Shown here one piece after another: positions 4,621-6,545 of a DNA stretch of 6,545 bases. Below the pieces are notes generated by a model. That model saw only the letters and a program-made list of their open reading frames with translations. It was not told the DNA's origin and made no database searches. Position numbers and translations under genes: made by a program. Source of the stretch: Deltaproteobacteria bacterium (GTDB taxonomy: Bacteria > Myxococcota_A > UBA796 > UBA2385). Every line of letters starts with the position of its first letter. The stretch's first letter is position 1. The stretch spans positions 1-6,545 of the forward strand of contig WGAH01000774.1 of NCBI GenBank assembly GCA_015489145.1. The letters are read 5' to 3'.

Positions 4621-6545
4621 CTACCCCGGGGAGAAGATGAAGGGGTAGGAGACGATGACGATGCCGCCGCCCTTGGGCTGGGGGAACTGGAAGCGCATGA
4701 ACCGGCCGGTGATGCAGCTCTCGACCGACTTGTTGCCCATCGAGGAGCTCTTGATGCTGGCCTTGGACACGGCGCCGCTCTTGTTGATGACGAACTTGAC
4801 GGTGATCTTGCCGCCCAGGTTCGGGTTCTTGGTGAGCTCGCGCTGGTAGCAGTACCGGATCTGGTTCATGTGCCGCTTGATCACGGCGTCGATGAGGCTC
4901 TTGTCGAGGGCGCCGAGGATGATCGGGTCGCCGCCGATGCGGCCGATGCCGCCCTCGCCCTTCTTGCCGAAGTGGCCGCCGCCGGAGCCGTAGCCGCTCG
5001 CGCCGGAGCCGCGACCCTTGGTGCCGAGGCCGCCGAGACCCTCGGCCGTGCCGCCGCCGCCGAAGCCGGAGCCGCGGGAGCCCAGGCCGCCGGAGCCGAT
5101 CTGCACGCCCTTGGCCCCGATGAGGCCACCGATGCCGCCGGTGAGGTCGCTGTCGAGGTTGGAGGACCCGAACACGCCGTCGAGCTCGGCGCCGTCGCGC
5201 AGCGCCCCGAGGACACCGGCGTTCTCGACGATCTCGCGGTCCATCTCCTTGCGCTGGAGCTCGACCTTGTTGCCCTTCGCGACCTTCATCTTGGCGTCTT
5301 TCTTGCCGACCTTGCCCTCTTCCTCCTTGGCCTTGGCGCCCTCGCCGGCGTCGGGGTTGGAGTCGGGCTTCTGTTCCTGCTTCTGCTCGGGCTCGGGCTG
5401 CTCGAGGAGGAGCTCGACGAAGCGATCCGGGATCTCCATCACCTCGTTCTCGGGCGGCAGCGGGCTGGTGATGATGACGATGGCCAGCATCACGAACACG
5501 AAGGTCATGAAGGCCATGACGCCGAGGAAGGGGTAGTCGAGGTTGTCGGTGATCCGGCTGATGATCTTGCGGCCCGGGTGGACCATCTGGCCGAAGAAGA
5601 TCGCGCTGCCGATGTCGGCAACCACGCGGGTCTCGTCGTCGATCGGCAGGGTGTAGGTGCCGCCGCCGGCGCTGCTCGCGCGGCCGCTCTCGATGAGCTG
5701 CTGGAAGGTGAGGCGCTCCTCGCCGATGTCGGCGAAGCCGGACCACTTGTCGCTGAAGTGGAACACGTACTGCCCGCCTTCCCAGGTGAACAGCGGGAAC
5801 TCGTTGTGGGGGAGCTCCTCGTCCGGGGCGTAGAACTCGTTCCGCCACTCCTCGTTGACCTCGGAGATCGTCGGCCCGAACAGCCAGGCCACCTTGGCCA
5901 TCGCCCCGGGCACCCAGGCCACCGGCATGCCGAGGTAGCGCCAGCGGTGCCCGGTGGTGGTGCCCACCGTCACCGGCTTGCCGCCCCGCGGGTAGTGCTT
6001 GATGTCGAGGATCATGTCGCCCCAGACCTCGGCCACCTCGAGGACCTTGGCCTTCGAGCGGTCGATGCCGGCGTCGCTCGTCGCGGTGCCCGAACGCATG
6101 ATGAAGGCCATGACGTCTTCGGAGAGCTCGTGCTCGAGGCGCTCGTCGCCGGTGGGGGCCTCGATGATCTCCATGGGCTGGGCGGCGGGGTCGGTGCGGT
6201 CGTCGAGATCGTCCTCCACCGGCGCGGCGCCGACCTGCCCGGCCGCTTCCTTCAGGGTGACGTCGATGCGCACCGGCCCGATGGTGATGACGTCGCCGCT
6301 GCGCAGCGCGGCGTTGTTGACGGGCTGGCCGTTGACGGCGAGACCCTCGCCGAGGGCCAGGAGCTGAACCGTGCCGTCGTCGTTGACGTTGACGACGGCG
6401 TGGAGCTCGGCCAGGGCGTCGTTTTCGATGCGAAGCAGGGCGGCCGCGCCGCGGCCGATGGTGACGCTTTCGGCCTGGAACTCCTCGCGGTGCGGGGCCT
6501 GGCCGCCGTCGTGGACCTCGAAGGAGAGCACGAGCTTGCCGGACG
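4621..6545 (-). CDS. FHA-domain transmembrane protein with TonB-like AgmX/PglI C-terminal domain (5' end cut off)
   Basis: Inner-membrane protein whose periplasmic tail resembles TonB, as in the myxobacterial gliding proteins GltG/PglI and GltJ/AgmX. Residues are numbered from an in-frame GTG at 6529-6531, but that codon has no ribosome binding site and the frame is open to the edge, so the true start is probably outside. Order: FHA fold (1-92; Gly26-Arg27 and Asn67-Gly68 kept), a flexible acidic linker (100-140), a Trp/aromatic-rich domain (about 160-325), one membrane helix (about 335-357), a Pro/Glu/Lys/Gln stalk (358-435), a Gly-rich tract (464-530) and the TonB-like domain (536-636). That domain has the family's paired cysteines, Cys561 in IRYCYQREL and Cys606 in VESCITGRF, and the closing FPQPKGGG...YPF pattern. 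The FHA phosphothreonine-contact Ser-Arg is Ala41-Glu42. By analogy the tail crosses the periplasm to touch an outer-membrane partner; the adjacent barrel gene is the obvious candidate. Family is firm; gliding, transport or another role cannot be told from this window. The stop is TAG at 4621-4623. Confidence 0.93.
   Translation of the reverse strand, partial: SGKLVLSFEVHDGGQAPHREEFQAESVTIGRGAAALLRIENDALAELHAVVNVNDDGTVQLLALGEGLAVNGQPVNNAALRSGDVITIGPVRIDVTLKEAAGQVGAAPVEDDLDDRTDPAAQPMEIIEAPTGDERLEHELSEDVMAFIMRSGTATSDAGIDRSKAKVLEVAEVWGDMILDIKHYPRGGKPVTVGTTTGHRWRYLGMPVAWVPGAMAKVAWLFGPTISEVNEEWRNEFYAPDEELPHNEFPLFTWEGGQYVFHFSDKWSGFADIGEERLTFQQLIESGRASSAGGGTYTLPIDDETRVVADIGSAIFFGQMVHPGRKIISRITDNLDYPFLGVMAFMTFVFVMLAIVIITSPLPPENEVMEIPDRFVELLLEQPEPEQKQEQKPDSNPDAGEGAKAKEEEGKVGKKDAKMKVAKGNKVELQRKEMDREIVENAGVLGALRDGAELDGVFGSSNLDSDLTGGIGGLIGAKGVQIGSGGLGSRGSGFGGGGTAEGLGGLGTKGRGSGASGYGSGGGHFGKKGEGGIGRIGGDPIILGALDKSLIDAVIKRHMNQIRYCYQRELTKNPNLGGKITVKFVINKSGAVSKASIKSSSMGNKSVESCITGRFMRFQFPQPKGGGIVIVSYPFIFSPG

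Noticed and set aside
4499..5848. Minus-strand open frame overlapping the transducer gene in another frame
   Set aside because: Almost wholly Arg/Pro/Gly/His, a frame-shifted reading of the FHA/TonB-like gene, which has clear homology in its own frame.
6529..6531. GTG as true start of the transducer gene
   Set aside because: No ribosome binding site precedes it, and the frame stays open through Ser-Gly-Lys-Leu to the window edge, so the codon is more likely an internal Val.

Overview
The window is GC-rich (roughly 70% by eye) and bacterial. The protein families point to the Myxococcota (the former deltaproteobacterial myxobacteria and relatives). The main clues are a transmembrane protein with an FHA domain and an AgmX/PglI-type TonB-like tail, a CglE-like outer-membrane barrel, and a lipoprotein with Asp-Thr-Gly linkers and Ig-like 'choice-of-anchor D' repeats. 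This taxonomic call rests on family resemblance only.

Layout, left to right. (1) Positions 1-94, minus strand: the first 31 codons of a lipoprotein that leaves the window. (2) Positions 95-224: a divergent intergenic region with a candidate guaB promoter. (3) Positions 225-1694, plus strand: guaB, a complete IMP dehydrogenase with both CBS domains and all catalytic motifs. (4) Positions 1695-1776: a convergent spacer with a strong GC hairpin. (5) Minus strand, in order of transcription from the right edge: the FHA/TonB-like transducer (4621 to beyond 6545, 5' end cut by the window), an outer-membrane beta-barrel (3756-4502), a three-domain Ig-like lipoprotein (2525-3691), and rplC, ribosomal protein L3 (1777-2433).

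The three envelope genes form a plausible unit. An inner-membrane protein with a cytoplasmic FHA fold, one membrane span and a periplasmic TonB-like tail could reach an outer-membrane barrel, with the lipoprotein as an accessory. This resembles the parts list of the myxobacterial Glt/Agl gliding or envelope-transport machinery, but a role in gliding is inference. Gaps of 118 and 64 bp, and a promoter-like site with an inverted repeat before the lipoprotein gene, suggest the genes may be separately controlled.

The most unexpected arrangement is rplC standing alone. It lies outside an S10-type ribosomal operon, next to a convergent guaB, and its leader shares a promoter-like pattern with the guaB leader. 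Other points of note are an FHA domain lacking the usual phosphothreonine-binding Ser-Arg, a cysteine-bearing third domain in the lipoprotein, and His in L3 where E. coli has the methylated Gln.

No tRNA, rRNA, CRISPR array, insertion sequence or phage gene was seen. No gene-free stretch exceeds 130 bases.
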